Source: Myxococcales bacterium
Lineage (GTDB): Bacteria; Myxococcota; Bradymonadia; UBA7976; UBA1532
NCBI GenBank assembly: GCA_020633515.1
Contig: JACKDM010000021.1
Coordinates: 1 to 64,000 of the forward strand
Length of the DNA: 64,000 bases
Reading direction: 5' to 3'
The notes beneath the pieces were generated by a model. The model did no database searches, was not told the DNA's origin, and saw only the letters and a program-made list of their open reading frames with translations. Made by a program: the position numbers and the translations under genes. Positions within the stretch are counted from its first letter, which is position 1. Each line of letters opens with the position of its first letter. This document shows, piece by piece, positions 52,559 to 60,864 of this stretch.

Positions 52559-53842
52559 TCACTCCGCCTCTTGCACCGGGCGGAAGCCATAGCTGCGCTG
52601 CAAACCCAGCGGTGACTTGCCTTCGAAGAGCGGGCTCTGGCCCACGAGCACCCCGCCGAGCGCCACGAAGACCTCCTCGGCGTAGAGCGTGTGACCCCGG
52701 TTGTTGAAGTGCAGCGGATCCTCCAGGTAGTCGTGCAGCGGCAGGCCCTGCGCCGCGCCGAACATATCGGCGAGCACCAGGTGCGGCTCCTCGGGCATCG
52801 AGTCGCGCGCCAGCTCCAGCACGCCTTGCAGCGTCTCCCGTCCGAGCAGGCCGCCGACGAGCCCCCAGATCGCGTTCCCGGTCGCCTGGGTGTAGTCGGC
52901 GTAGAGGATGTAGAGGATGTCCGCGTCGGCGTTGACCGTGCGGATCTCGGCGAGGATGACCTCCACGTTGACGATCACCTGCCGCACGACCTCGCGTGCG
53001 CCCTCGATGGCCGCCGGGATGTCGGCCGGGATGCCACCGAAGCTCGCGATGTATTGCATCACGTCGTTGCCGCCGAGGGTGACGACGATGAGATCGGCGT
53101 CGGCGAGCTCGGGGCGCAGGTTGCGCTCGAACGGCTGGCCGCCGGGCAGCCAGTCCTCGGAGGTGCTGCCGCCGATGGCGACGTTGCGGTTGTCGATGTC
53201 GCCGAGCGGCGCGAAGAGCTCGACGACGCGGTCGGGGAAGAGCGTGGTGCCGGCGGTGCCGACGACGGCGATGCTGTCGCCGAAGGTCACCATCTTCGCC
53301 TGACCCGCCGCGAGCGCCCGCGCGAAGCGGCCGGGGCAGTTGCGCTGGCTGCAGAGCTCACCGGCCGGCGGCTCGGCGATGACGAGGTAGACACCGTCGC
53401 CGAGGCCGTCGAAGGCATAGCTGCCGTCGGCGCAGAGCGCAGGCTCGACCTCGCCGCCGGGCCCGAGCAGCCGCAACACGTCGCCCTCGAAGACGCGGTC
53501 GGCGTCGCTGATCTCGAACGCGTAGCGGCTGCGGTCGCTGGCGTCGTCGTCGTGATAGAGCCACCCGTTGACGGCCGTGCCCTCGGCCTGCTCGCCACAC
53601 TCGCCGACGGTCTCGACCGGGTCGACGGGCGCCATGTCGGGCTCGACGACCCCTTCGTCGGGATCGGGCTCGGCGCCTTGGTCCGGCGTCACTTCAGCGT
53701 CGGGTGTGGTGCCTTCGTCGGCCTCGGCGGAGGCCACGTCGAGCTCGATCGCGGCGTCGTCGGGGTCTTCGCCACCGGCGCCGCCGTCGTCACATCCCCA
53801 GGCGAGCGCCGCTGCGAGCGCTGCTGCGTGTCCAAACCGCAT
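52559..53842 (-). CDS. SGNH/GDSL-hydrolase lipoprotein
   Basis: 427 aa from ATG at 53842, with GGAGGAG eight bases upstream. The lipobox is ALAWGC. An Asp/Glu/Pro linker spans ~20-85, then a small beta domain with ADGSYAFDGLGDGVYLVIAE. The catalytic SGNH domain is at about 190-420. Block I is MVTFGDSIAVVG (nucleophile Ser), block II VAIGGSTSEDW, block III IVVTLGGNDVM, and block V DPLHFNNRGHTLYAEEV (Asp-His). All four catalytic blocks are present, so it should be an active esterase or lipase-like hydrolase acting outside the cell or in the periplasm; substrate unknown. It converges with the DUF4215 lipoprotein gene (3-base gap). Confidence 0.9.
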   Translation of the reverse strand: MRFGHAAALAAALAWGCDDGGAGGEDPDDAAIELDVASAEADEGTTPDAEVTPDQGAEPDPDEGVVEPDMAPVDPVETVGECGEQAEGTAVNGWLYHDDDASDRSRYAFEISDADRVFEGDVLRLLGPGGEVEPALCADGSYAFDGLGDGVYLVIAEPPAGELCSQRNCPGRFARALAAGQAKMVTFGDSIAVVGTAGTTLFPDRVVELFAPLGDIDNRNVAIGGSTSEDWLPGGQPFERNLRPELADADLIVVTLGGNDVMQYIASFGGIPADIPAAIEGAREVVRQVIVNVEVILAEIRTVNADADILYILYADYTQATGNAIWGLVGGLLGRETLQGVLELARDSMPEEPHLVLADMFGAAQGLPLHDYLEDPLHFNNRGHTLYAEEVFVALGGVLVGQSPLFEGKSPLGLQRSYGFRPVQEAE

Positions 53843-53926
53843 CGTGATGTCTCCTCCCACGGTTGGGGAGGGCGTGCCACGAATGCGTCGACCGAGGCAA
53901 GGGTCAAGTGGGCGCCGTCGCGGCGC

Positions 53927-54523
53927 TCAGGGCACGCGCACCCGCTTGCGGACGGCGGCGAAGAGGTCGGGCAGCGTGCTGCTCTGGGCGCTCGCGATCA
54001 GCCAGTCGGGGAGGCTGATGTCGGGGTTGGCGTCGAGCTGGTAGACGAGCAGCGTCTTCTGGCCGCCGTCGAACGGAAACAGGCTCCACGAGCCGCTGTT
54101 GCGCTTGTAGGTGCCTTCGATGAGCGTCCAGCGCCGCACGAAGCTGCCGTCGGCGGCCTCTTCGTGCACCGCGTCGACGACCGACCACAGGTTGTCGAAC
54201 GGGAACGGCATGTCGAGCTCGACGAAGCACTTCTGCCCGTTCGGGCTCGTGCCGCGCACCTCGCTCTTCTCGGTGCGGGGCATGAAGCGGTGGTAGGCCG
54301 CGCAATCGGTGATGACGGTCCACACCTTGGCCGGCGGCGCGTCGACGAGCCCGGTCACCCGCGCGGCGATGCCTTCGCCGCCGGTGGGGGTGAGCTCCTT
54401 GACGATCACTTCGCCCTTGCGCAGCTTCTGTTCGGCCGACGCGCTGAGCGCGGGGGGTCCGGCGTGCGCGATCGCGGCGCCGATGAGGAGCAGCAGCGCG
54501 ACGAGGGGGGCAGTGGGAGCCAT
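53927..54523 (-). CDS. Exported SRPBCC/START-like domain protein
   Basis: 198 aa from ATG at 54523 after a perfect AAGGAGGT (54529-54536). The signal peptide ends IGAAIAHA. The rest matches the polyketide cyclase/dehydrase-like SRPBCC fold: VTGLVDAPPAKVWTVITDCA, YHRFMPRTEKSEVRG, then paired strands (CFVELDMPFPFDNLWSVVDA; RRWTLIEGTYKRNSGSWSLF) and a C-terminal helix (STLPDLFAAVRKRV). Such domains bind hydrophobic ligands; a periplasmic version may carry lipids. It lies 84 bases from the SGNH gene on the same strand and could be co-transcribed as the first gene. Confidence 0.85.
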   Translation of the reverse strand: MAPTAPLVALLLLIGAAIAHAGPPALSASAEQKLRKGEVIVKELTPTGGEGIAARVTGLVDAPPAKVWTVITDCAAYHRFMPRTEKSEVRGTSPNGQKCFVELDMPFPFDNLWSVVDAVHEEAADGSFVRRWTLIEGTYKRNSGSWSLFPFDGGQKTLLVYQLDANPDISLPDWLIASAQSSTLPDLFAAVRKRVRVP

Positions 54524-54646
54524 GGTGCACCTCCTTGGACCGCGGATGGTGCCCGACGCAGTGCGTCATGATCAACCGACAACTTGTGGTCATATCGGCC
54601 TCGGCGAGAGGATGAGCGGACATTGACGCGATGGTGGAGGTGAGCG

Positions 54647-55027
54647 ATGGCAGACGCGGATGATGTGGTGGGTCAGGTCGTCAAGGTGCTGGCGCGAGGC
54701 CGGCTGGTGGTGGACGTCGGACTTCGGGAAGGCGTGCGGGTGGGCGATGTCTTCGCCATCTTCGAGGCGGGGGAGGAGGTGCTGCACCCCGCGACGGGGG
54801 AGTCGCTCGGGGTGCTGGAGCGGGTGAAGGCGCACCTCGTGGCCGAGCATGTGCAGCCGCGGTTGACGCAGCTCGGGTCGCCGCCGGAGACGGGCCGGGG
54901 GGCGGGTGACCGTCGGGTGCTGTCGGCGGTGCTCGCCGAGACGAGCGCGGCGCCGCGTGGTGTGGAGTTCGAACAGCGCGGGCGGGCGCCTCAGGTGGGG
55001 AACGGGGCGCGACGGGTGGCGAGGTGA
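54647..55027 (+). CDS. Small FlgT-C-like beta-domain protein
   Basis: 126 aa; ATG at 54647 preceded by GGAGGTGA. Residues 8-75 (VGQVVKVLARGRLVVDVGLR, VGDVFAIFEAGEEVLHPATG, SLGVLERVKAHLVAEHV) follow the pattern of the FlgT C-terminal/ribosomal-like small beta barrel: G-x-V, a glycine before a 'GD-x-F' strand, and a 'P-x-TGE-x-LG' turn. The C-terminal 50 residues are polar and probably disordered. There is no signal peptide, so it is cytoplasmic. Function unknown. It is followed by the dispersed-motif array at 55093-55257. Confidence 0.7.
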   Translation: MADADDVVGQVVKVLARGRLVVDVGLREGVRVGDVFAIFEAGEEVLHPATGESLGVLERVKAHLVAEHVQPRLTQLGSPPETGRGAGDRRVLSAVLAETSAAPRGVEFEQRGRAPQVGNGARRVAR

Positions 55028-55092
55028 GGGTGGGGGCGCGGCAGAGACGGGTGTGTGGTTGGGAAAAGGCTGAAATATCCGCCACTTGTGAT

Positions 55093-55257
55093 GGTGGCGG
55101 AGACCCGCACATCGGGTGTTGGAGACCCGCACATCGGGTGGTGGAGACCCGCACATCGGGTAGTGGAGACCCCGTCGCCGGCCTGCGGAACGGAGTAGAA
55201 TCGGCCGCTTGTAGCGGTGGGGGAGACCCGAACATCGGGTGGCGGAGACCCGAACAC
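55093..55257 (+). repeat. Intergenic arrays of the dispersed motif (22-bp period)
   Basis: Copies start at 55093, 55115, 55137 and 55159 (last one incomplete), and again at 55216 and 55239. Period is 22 bp, so a full turn of three frames occurs and no gene can use it. The two arrays are each preceded by a related leader (CCGCCACTTGTGATGG near 55080; GGCCGCTTGTAGCGG near 55203). The whole 55028-55360 interval contains no supported gene. Confidence 0.85.
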
Positions 55258-55360
55258 CAATCCCCCACCACCCCGAATTCACCCCATCCCCCCCATCCCC
55301 GTTGAACTCCCGCCCGCCCCGCGGTACCAGAACACAGCGCCGTCCGCCGCGGAGACCCCC

Positions 55361-55681
55361 ATGCTCGCCCGCATCACCCGCACCCTCGCCCCGCTCCTCC
55401 TCCTCGGCGCCCTCGCCGCCGGCCTCTACGGCCTCTCGCGCCTGACCATCGACCCCGAGCTCCGCGTCCGCAACGCCGAGCTCAACGCCGAGCTCGCCCG
55501 CGTCCACGCCCGCAACGCCCGCCTCCAGGCGCAGGTCGAGACCCTCCGCGGCGAGCTCCGCCGCCTCCGCGACGGCGACGACGAGAGCCTCTACCACGCC
55601 CGCACCGGCCTCGGCCTCGTCCTCCCCGGCGAGATCGTCTACCAGTTCGAGCAACCCCCCGAGGGGACCACCCCCCGGTGA
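55361..55681 (+). CDS. FtsB/DivIC-family septum formation initiator
   Basis: 106 aa from ATG at 55361, six bases after GGAG (55351-55354). One membrane helix (about 8-25, APLLLLGALAAGLYGLS) is followed by a coiled coil (NAELNAELARVHARNARLQA; VETLRGELRRLRDG) and the typical FtsB/DivIC end YHARTGLGLVLPGEIVYQFE. This family forms the FtsQ/B/L complex that regulates septal peptidoglycan synthesis. Length is normal. The stop overlaps the GTG start of the diguanylate cyclase gene (GTGA, 55678-55681), indicating coupled translation. Confidence 0.85.
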   Translation: MLARITRTLAPLLLLGALAAGLYGLSRLTIDPELRVRNAELNAELARVHARNARLQAQVETLRGELRRLRDGDDESLYHARTGLGLVLPGEIVYQFEQPPEGTTPR

Positions 55682-57855
55682 AGCAGAAGACCACCCCCCA
55701 CGAGCGCCTCCTCACCGCGCTCGCGCCGTGGTCGGTCCTCGGCGTCGCCACCTTCGGCGGCGCGGCGGTCGTCGCCGGCGCCTTCGAGCCCGGTTACGAC
55801 GCCCGCTGGTTCTCCGCGCTCGTCGCCGCCCTCGTCGCCCTCACGGCGGCCTGGGACATCCGCCGCCGCCACCGCGAAGGCACCGGCGACCGCCTCTTCG
55901 CGCTCCACGAAGGCCCCATCCTCTGGATCGTCGCCACCTGGATCGCCATCCGCGCCGCCGGTCCCTACGCCCCGCACCTCTACGTGCTCCCCGCCGCCCT
56001 CCTCGCGTGGCTCGCCGCCACCCGCGCCCCCGCCGTCACCGCCTTCGCCGCCGGCGCCGCCGCCGTCCTCGAAGCCGGCCTCACCCTCACCGGCAACCAG
56101 ACCCTCCCCGCCTTCGCCCTCCACCTCCTCCTGCTCGGCGCCGCCATGCTCGGCCTCCGCCTCTTCGCCCGCAGCCAGGTCTACCGCGAACAGGTCGACG
56201 CCGCCCGCGCCGCCCGCGCGCAGGAGAGCGACCTCGAAGCCCGCCAGCGCGACTTCGGCCTCCTCACCGCCCAGGCCCCCGCGCTCCGCTCGCTCCCCAG
56301 CGCCGACGACCGCCCCACCGTCGGCCGCTCCACCCTCGACTACCTCACCGAGTCCTTCGCGCTCCAGCTCGACATGCTCCGCCACGGCCTCGGCCTCACC
56401 ACCGCCGCCGTGCTCTGGCGCACCCCCGACGGCCTCGTGCTCCGCGGCATCTCCTCCACCCGCACCGACCTCGCGCAAGGCCCGTACCCCGCCGGCCTCG
56501 GCCTCCCCGGCAGCGTCATGCGCGACCTCCCCGAGGTCGCCGTCGCCCCCGTGCACGACAAGTTCGCCGGCCTCCCCTACTACGACGCCCCCGGCGGCGT
56601 CGGCGCCGCCATGGCCGTCGCCGTCCCCGCCACCGCCGCGCTCACCGACGACGCCCCCACCGAACGCGGCCCCGCCGGCGTGCTCTGCGTCGACCGCGCC
56701 ACCCCCCGCCCCTGGACCGAAGCCGAACGCCAGGTCGTCCGCGCCGCCGCCCGCAAGCTCGCCCTCGACGTCGCCACCGGCCAGCGCCTCAAGCACGCCG
56801 ACCACGAGCGCAACACCATCCGCCGCTTCTGCGTCGCCCTCCAGCGCCTCAACGCCTCCCTCGGCCTCGAGCAGGTCGCCGAAGCCTCCCTCGCCGCCGC
56901 CCAGACCATGGTCGCCGCCGAGCTCGCCGTCGTCAGCGTCGTACACGGCGAAGTCCACCGCGTCGTCCGCGCCGCCGGCCTCTACGCCGAGCGCTACGCC
57001 GACCTCCAGTTCACCGGCGAAGAAGGCCTCGTCGGCCGCGCCATCAAGGTCCGCTCCTCGCTCCCCGCCACCGGCGAGTACAAGGGCAACCGCCCCGTCT
57101 TCACCGCCGGCGATCGGTTGGGGGAGATGCGATCATTGCTCGTCGTGCCCCTCACCGAGCCCACCGGCAACACCATCGGCGCCCTCACCGTCGCCGCCCG
57201 CGAAGACGGCGTCTTCGCCTCCCCCAACCGCGAGATGCTCGAGCTCATCGCCGGCCAGGTCGCCGTCAAGCTCGACCTCGCCGCCGCCCACGAACAGATC
57301 CGCGAGCTCGCCACCACCGACGGCCTCACCGGCCTCAACAACCACCGCACCTTCCAGCAAGCCTTCGACACGATGCTCAGCCGCGCCGACCGCCGCGGCG
57401 ACCCGATGTGCGTCATCCTCACCGACATCGACAAGTTCAAGCCCCTCAACGACAACTACGGCCACCCGTTCGGCGACGAGGTCCTCCGCGGCGTCGCCGC
57501 CGTGCTCCGCAACGCCGTCCGCAAGGTCGACCTCGCCGCCCGCTACGGTGGCGAAGAGTTCGCCATCATCCTCGAAGGCTCCGACCGCGAAGGCGGCCGC
57601 GCCCTCGCCGAGCGGATCCGCGCCGAGGTCGAGACGTTGTTGTTCCACCACGAGGTCAAGGGCGAGGTGCGCACCAGCCTCTCGCTCGGCGTCGCCGCGT
57701 TCCCCGACGACGGCCGCGAGAAGGAGACCCTCATCGCCCACGCCGACCTCGCGCTCTACTACGCCAAGGCCGAAGGCCGAAACCAGGTCAAGGCCTTCGC
57801 CGATCTGCCACCGGGCGCCGAGATGCCCCAGAAAGAAGACGCCGCCTCGTCGTGA
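55678..57855 (+). CDS. GAF-GAF-GGDEF membrane diguanylate cyclase
   Basis: 725 aa with a GTG start at 55678 overlapping the preceding stop. Hydrophobic segments at about 18-165 form a membrane sensor part. A first GAF-like domain (about 215-370; TESFALQLDMLRHGLGLTTA) and a second (about 385-545; YADLQFTGEEGLVGRAIKVR) follow. The GGDEF domain (about 545-705) contains TTDGLTGLNNHRTFQQAF, LTDIDKFKPLNDNYGHPFGD and the active-site RYGGEEFAIILEG. An inhibitory I-site is present as R-K-V-D five residues before GGEEF. It should make cyclic di-GMP with product inhibition. Near residues 478-487 (57112-57141) codons cgg ttg ggg gag atg cga tca ttg are unlike the rest of the gene. Confidence 0.92.
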   Translation: MKQKTTPHERLLTALAPWSVLGVATFGGAAVVAGAFEPGYDARWFSALVAALVALTAAWDIRRRHREGTGDRLFALHEGPILWIVATWIAIRAAGPYAPHLYVLPAALLAWLAATRAPAVTAFAAGAAAVLEAGLTLTGNQTLPAFALHLLLLGAAMLGLRLFARSQVYREQVDAARAARAQESDLEARQRDFGLLTAQAPALRSLPSADDRPTVGRSTLDYLTESFALQLDMLRHGLGLTTAAVLWRTPDGLVLRGISSTRTDLAQGPYPAGLGLPGSVMRDLPEVAVAPVHDKFAGLPYYDAPGGVGAAMAVAVPATAALTDDAPTERGPAGVLCVDRATPRPWTEAERQVVRAAARKLALDVATGQRLKHADHERNTIRRFCVALQRLNASLGLEQVAEASLAAAQTMVAAELAVVSVVHGEVHRVVRAAGLYAERYADLQFTGEEGLVGRAIKVRSSLPATGEYKGNRPVFTAGDRLGEMRSLLVVPLTEPTGNTIGALTVAAREDGVFASPNREMLELIAGQVAVKLDLAAAHEQIRELATTDGLTGLNNHRTFQQAFDTMLSRADRRGDPMCVILTDIDKFKPLNDNYGHPFGDEVLRGVAAVLRNAVRKVDLAARYGGEEFAIILEGSDREGGRALAERIRAEVETLLFHHEVKGEVRTSLSLGVAAFPDDGREKETLIAHADLALYYAKAEGRNQVKAFADLPPGAEMPQKEDAASS

Positions 57856-57871
57856 GCGGCGCACCCTGAGC

Positions 57872-59185
57872 ATGCGCAAGACCTTCGTCCTCGACACCAA
57901 CGTCCTCCTCCACGAGCCCCGCGCGTTCCGTCGCTTCGCCGACAACGACGTCGTGCTCCCGATCTATGTGGTCGAGGAGCTCGACGCCTTCAAGAAGGAC
58001 ATCAGCGGCCTCGGCCGCAACGCGCGCGCCGTCTCCCGCGAGCTCGACGAGCTGCGCAATCACGGGCGGCTCAACGACGGCGTCCCCCTCGACAACGGCG
58101 GCACGCTCCGCGTCGTCTTCGCCCGCGACGTCAACCGCGCCATGAGCCCGTTCGGGGTGCAGCACCAGTACGACAACCTCATCCTCCGCTGCTGCCTCGA
58201 GCTCCGCGAAGCCAACCCCGACGGCAAGGTCGTCCTCGTCACCAAGGACACCAACCTCCGCCTCCGCGCCGACGCGCTCGGCCTCGACGCCGTCGACTAC
58301 GACCCCGAGCACGTCGACATCGCCGACCTCTACCCCGGCCACCGCGAGGTCGACGTCGACGAAGCCACCCTCCGCCGCGCCTTCGACGGCGGCATCGCCC
58401 CGCCCGCCGACGGCCTCATCGCCAACGAATACCTGCTCCTGCGCAACACCGACCGCCCCAAGCACACCGCGCTCGCCCGCGTCGAACCCACCGCCGACCG
58501 CGTCGTCGCGCTCCCCCCCCGCCGCGAGCCGATCTGGGGCATCACCGCGCGCAACAAGGAGCAGTCGTTCGCGCTCGACCTCCTCCTCGACGACCGCGTC
58601 CCCCTCGTCACCCTCGTCGGCAAGGCCGGCACCGGCAAGACGCTGCTCGCGCTCGCCGCCGCGCTCGCCAAGGTCACCGACGACGAGCGCTACCAGCGCG
58701 TCCTCGTCAGCCGCCCGATCTTCCCCCTCGGCCGCGACCTCGGCTTCCTGCCCGGCACCGTCGAAGAGAAGCTCGACCCCTGGATGAAGCCCATCTACGA
58801 CAACGTCGAGCTCCTCCTCAGCCAGAACGCCGACGCCCGCCGCCTCGGCCACGGCCACCAGACCCTCGTCGACATGGGGCTCCTCGAGATCGAGCCGCTC
58901 ACCTACATCCGCGGCCGCTCGATCCCGCGCCAGTACATGATCATCGACGAGGCGCAGAACCTCACGCCCCACGAGGTCAAGACCATCCTCACCCGCGCGG
59001 GGGAGGGGACCAAGGTCGTCTTCACCGGCGACCCCTACCAGATCGACAACCCCTATGTGGACGCGAGCGACAACGGGCTCGTGCACCTCGTCCGCCGCAT
59101 GGCCGGCCAGCCCCTCGCCGGCACGGTGACCCTGAGCCGCGGCGAGCGCAGCGTGCTCGCCGAGCTCGCCGCCAACGTGCTCTGA
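57872..59185 (+). CDS. PIN-domain PhoH-family ATPase (PhoH2-like)
   Basis: 437 aa from ATG at 57872, 17 bases after the cyclase stop; the ribosome site is weak. The N-terminal PIN nuclease domain (1-130) has KTFVLDTNVLLHEPRAF, VVEELD, and later Asp residues (VVLVTKDTNLRLRADALGLD). The C-terminal PhoH domain (about 220-437) has Walker A VGKAGTGKT, SRPIFPLGRDLGFLPGTVEE, Walker B YMIIDEAQN and FTGDPYQIDNPYVD. This arrangement matches PhoH2-type RNA helicase/ribonucleases. A linker resembling an OB-like region joins the domains. Likely a cytoplasmic RNA-processing enzyme. Confidence 0.93.
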   Translation: MRKTFVLDTNVLLHEPRAFRRFADNDVVLPIYVVEELDAFKKDISGLGRNARAVSRELDELRNHGRLNDGVPLDNGGTLRVVFARDVNRAMSPFGVQHQYDNLILRCCLELREANPDGKVVLVTKDTNLRLRADALGLDAVDYDPEHVDIADLYPGHREVDVDEATLRRAFDGGIAPPADGLIANEYLLLRNTDRPKHTALARVEPTADRVVALPPRREPIWGITARNKEQSFALDLLLDDRVPLVTLVGKAGTGKTLLALAAALAKVTDDERYQRVLVSRPIFPLGRDLGFLPGTVEEKLDPWMKPIYDNVELLLSQNADARRLGHGHQTLVDMGLLEIEPLTYIRGRSIPRQYMIIDEAQNLTPHEVKTILTRAGEGTKVVFTGDPYQIDNPYVDASDNGLVHLVRRMAGQPLAGTVTLSRGERSVLAELAANVL

Positions 59186-59386
59186 GCCGGGCACGGAGCG
59201 CGCTCACGGGCAGAAGCCCTTGTCACACGACTTTTATTTGTCGGGGCGAAGGTGAACTACGGTAGCCTTTGAAGCGCGGGCCGTTCGGCCGGAATTTGAT
59301 CTTGTATCGCGATTCGCGCCCGCTCGTTGTATCGTCATGTTTCATCGCGGCTCCGGACGACGCCGCCACCGTGGGGGGAGACGACA

Positions 59387-59752
59387 ATGTCCCGCATCGA
59401 CAACCTCAACAAGATCCTGCGCAGCCTCCAGACCAGCACGCCCGACATCGAGGCCTGCGCGCTGCTCTCCGACGACGGGCTGATGATCGCCAGCGCGCTC
59501 CCGCAGCACGTCGACGAGACCCGGGTCGCCGGCATGACCGCGACCCTCGCCAGCCTCGGCACCCGCGCCGCCACCGAGCTCGAGCGCGGCGTCGTCGAGC
59601 AGGTCATGATCCGCGGCAAGGAAGGCTACGCGGTCATGCAGAACGCGCCCTCGCAGACCCTGCTCCTCGTGCTCGCCGGCAAGTCGGCCAAGCTCGGGCT
59701 CATCTTCCTCGACATGAACCGCGCGACCGCCGACATCGGCAAGATCCTCTGA
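59387..59752 (+). CDS. Roadblock/LC7 domain protein
   Basis: 121 aa from ATG at 59387, with GGGGGGAG ending about seven bases upstream. The whole protein is a Roadblock/LC7 fold: LNKILRSLQTSTPDIEACAL, LSDDGLMIASALP, a central helix (VAGMTATLASLGTRAATEL), VEQVMIRGKEGYAVMQNA and LLLVLAGKSAKLGLIFLDMN. Bacterial members (MglB-like) regulate small Ras-like GTPases in polarity and motility. No GTPase gene is adjacent here, so the partner is unknown. The 200 bases upstream include a less GC-rich patch (acttttatttgtcg, 59230-59243) that may hold the promoter. Confidence 0.92.
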   Translation: MSRIDNLNKILRSLQTSTPDIEACALLSDDGLMIASALPQHVDETRVAGMTATLASLGTRAATELERGVVEQVMIRGKEGYAVMQNAPSQTLLLVLAGKSAKLGLIFLDMNRATADIGKIL

Positions 59753-60237
59753 TCGCGCCTGTCACCCGCCGCGGATACCTTCCTGCCTGATCCCATCCGA
59801 TCGCTTCCGATCGCTTCCGCTCGGCGCTGATCGTTACCATTCTCATCTGCATCATACATCTACCGCACGCGCTCACCCGGAGCCCACGCGGAGCGTGGAT
59901 CGGCGCGCGTTCGTGTGGTGTCATCCTCGCCGCGATGTTTGTGCCTCGACGTGTTGCAAAACACCGGAGGTCGTGGCATCGTAACGAGCGATGGTTCCGG
60001 GGTGGTAACGGCCTCGGAAGCGGGCCGAAGTAAACAATTGTGACGACCGATGCCATCCGCCAGTCATCCTCGGCGGCTTCTGCCTCACGCCCCATGTGAT
60101 TGAGCAAACTACGCTAAGGGTGAAATACCCCGTTATGATAGCCTTGCATTCATTGGTTGAACCGTCCCGGTAACCAAAGCGACACGCAGGTATCTGTGGA
60201 CGACCGCGCGATCGCGCTCTGTCGTGGGGAGGCTCTC
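59753..60237. other. Long intergenic region, locally AT-rich
   Basis: 485 bases without a supported gene. Near 59788-59812 there is a short direct repeat (ccgatcgctt repeated). The 59990-60160 part is much less GC-rich than the window. A TATGAT at 60134-60139 could be a -10 element for the gene at 60238, but its -35 is poor. A small RNA or long leader cannot be excluded. Confidence 0.45.
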
Positions 60238-60807
60238 ATGAACGTCACGACCGCCGAGAAGACCGGAGCGAACGCGTCGGTCGAGGCCCTCGATCACCGT
60301 GATCGCCTCTGGACCGCCGCCGAGCAGCTCCGCCTCGCCGCCGTCGCCCTCAACGGCATGTCACGGGCCCGCCTCGACGCCGCCCCCGATCTCGCCGGTC
60401 ACATCGAGCGCCTCGAACACCGCTCGGCCGAGCTGATGCGCGCCGCCGCCCGCCTCGGCGAGGCGCTCTCGGTCAGCGGCCCGTGGGGCCTCGACATCCT
60501 CTTCCAGCCTGCCGAGCCGATCGCCCCGCGCGCGCCCGCGCCGGCCAAGGCCCCGAGCCTGCCCGCGACGGTGCGGCGCAAACACCGCCCGGTGTTGCAG
60601 AAGCGCGTCGCCCCCCGGGCGCGGCTCGCGGGCGATCCGATGAACGAGTCGATCGAGCTCGCCCCGATCGAGCTGCTCGCGCGCGAAGTGCCGATCGTCG
60701 AGCCGCGCCGGGGGCGGCGGATGTCGGCGCCGCCGATCGGCGGCCCCTCGCAGCCGCCGCGCGCGCAGGCGTGGCTGCCGCCGCCGCTCGAAGACAGCGA
60801 GTCCTGA
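60238..60807 (+). CDS. Hypothetical cytoplasmic protein
   Basis: 189 aa from ATG at 60238 with GGGGAGG (60226-60232) upstream. The N-terminal 80 residues are helical (LWTAAEQLRLAAVALNGMSR; LAGHIERLEHRSAELMRAAA), compatible with a small coiled coil. The rest is Pro/Ala/Arg-rich and likely disordered (PRAPAPAKAPSLPATVRRKH). There is no signal peptide. No family is recognised. Confidence 0.65.
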   Translation: MNVTTAEKTGANASVEALDHRDRLWTAAEQLRLAAVALNGMSRARLDAAPDLAGHIERLEHRSAELMRAAARLGEALSVSGPWGLDILFQPAEPIAPRAPAPAKAPSLPATVRRKHRPVLQKRVAPRARLAGDPMNESIELAPIELLAREVPIVEPRRGRRMSAPPIGGPSQPPRAQAWLPPPLEDSES

Positions 60808-60864
60808 TCGAGCGGCCCGTCGATCGGCTTGCTTCGCGGACCGGCCCCGGATAGGAGGTCTGTC

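Noticed and set aside
53843..53868. GATGTCTCCTCCCACGG as a reverse motif copy
   Set aside because: The match is short and is explained by the GGAGGAG ribosome site of the SGNH lipoprotein gene.
55093..55257. 22-bp array as a CRISPR or toxin-antitoxin operator
   Set aside because: There are no spacers, no dyad symmetry within the unit, and the same unit occurs inside unrelated genes.
59208..59230. GGGCAGAAGCCC as the terminator of the PhoH gene
   Set aside because: The stem is only 4 bp and the following T-run is interrupted.
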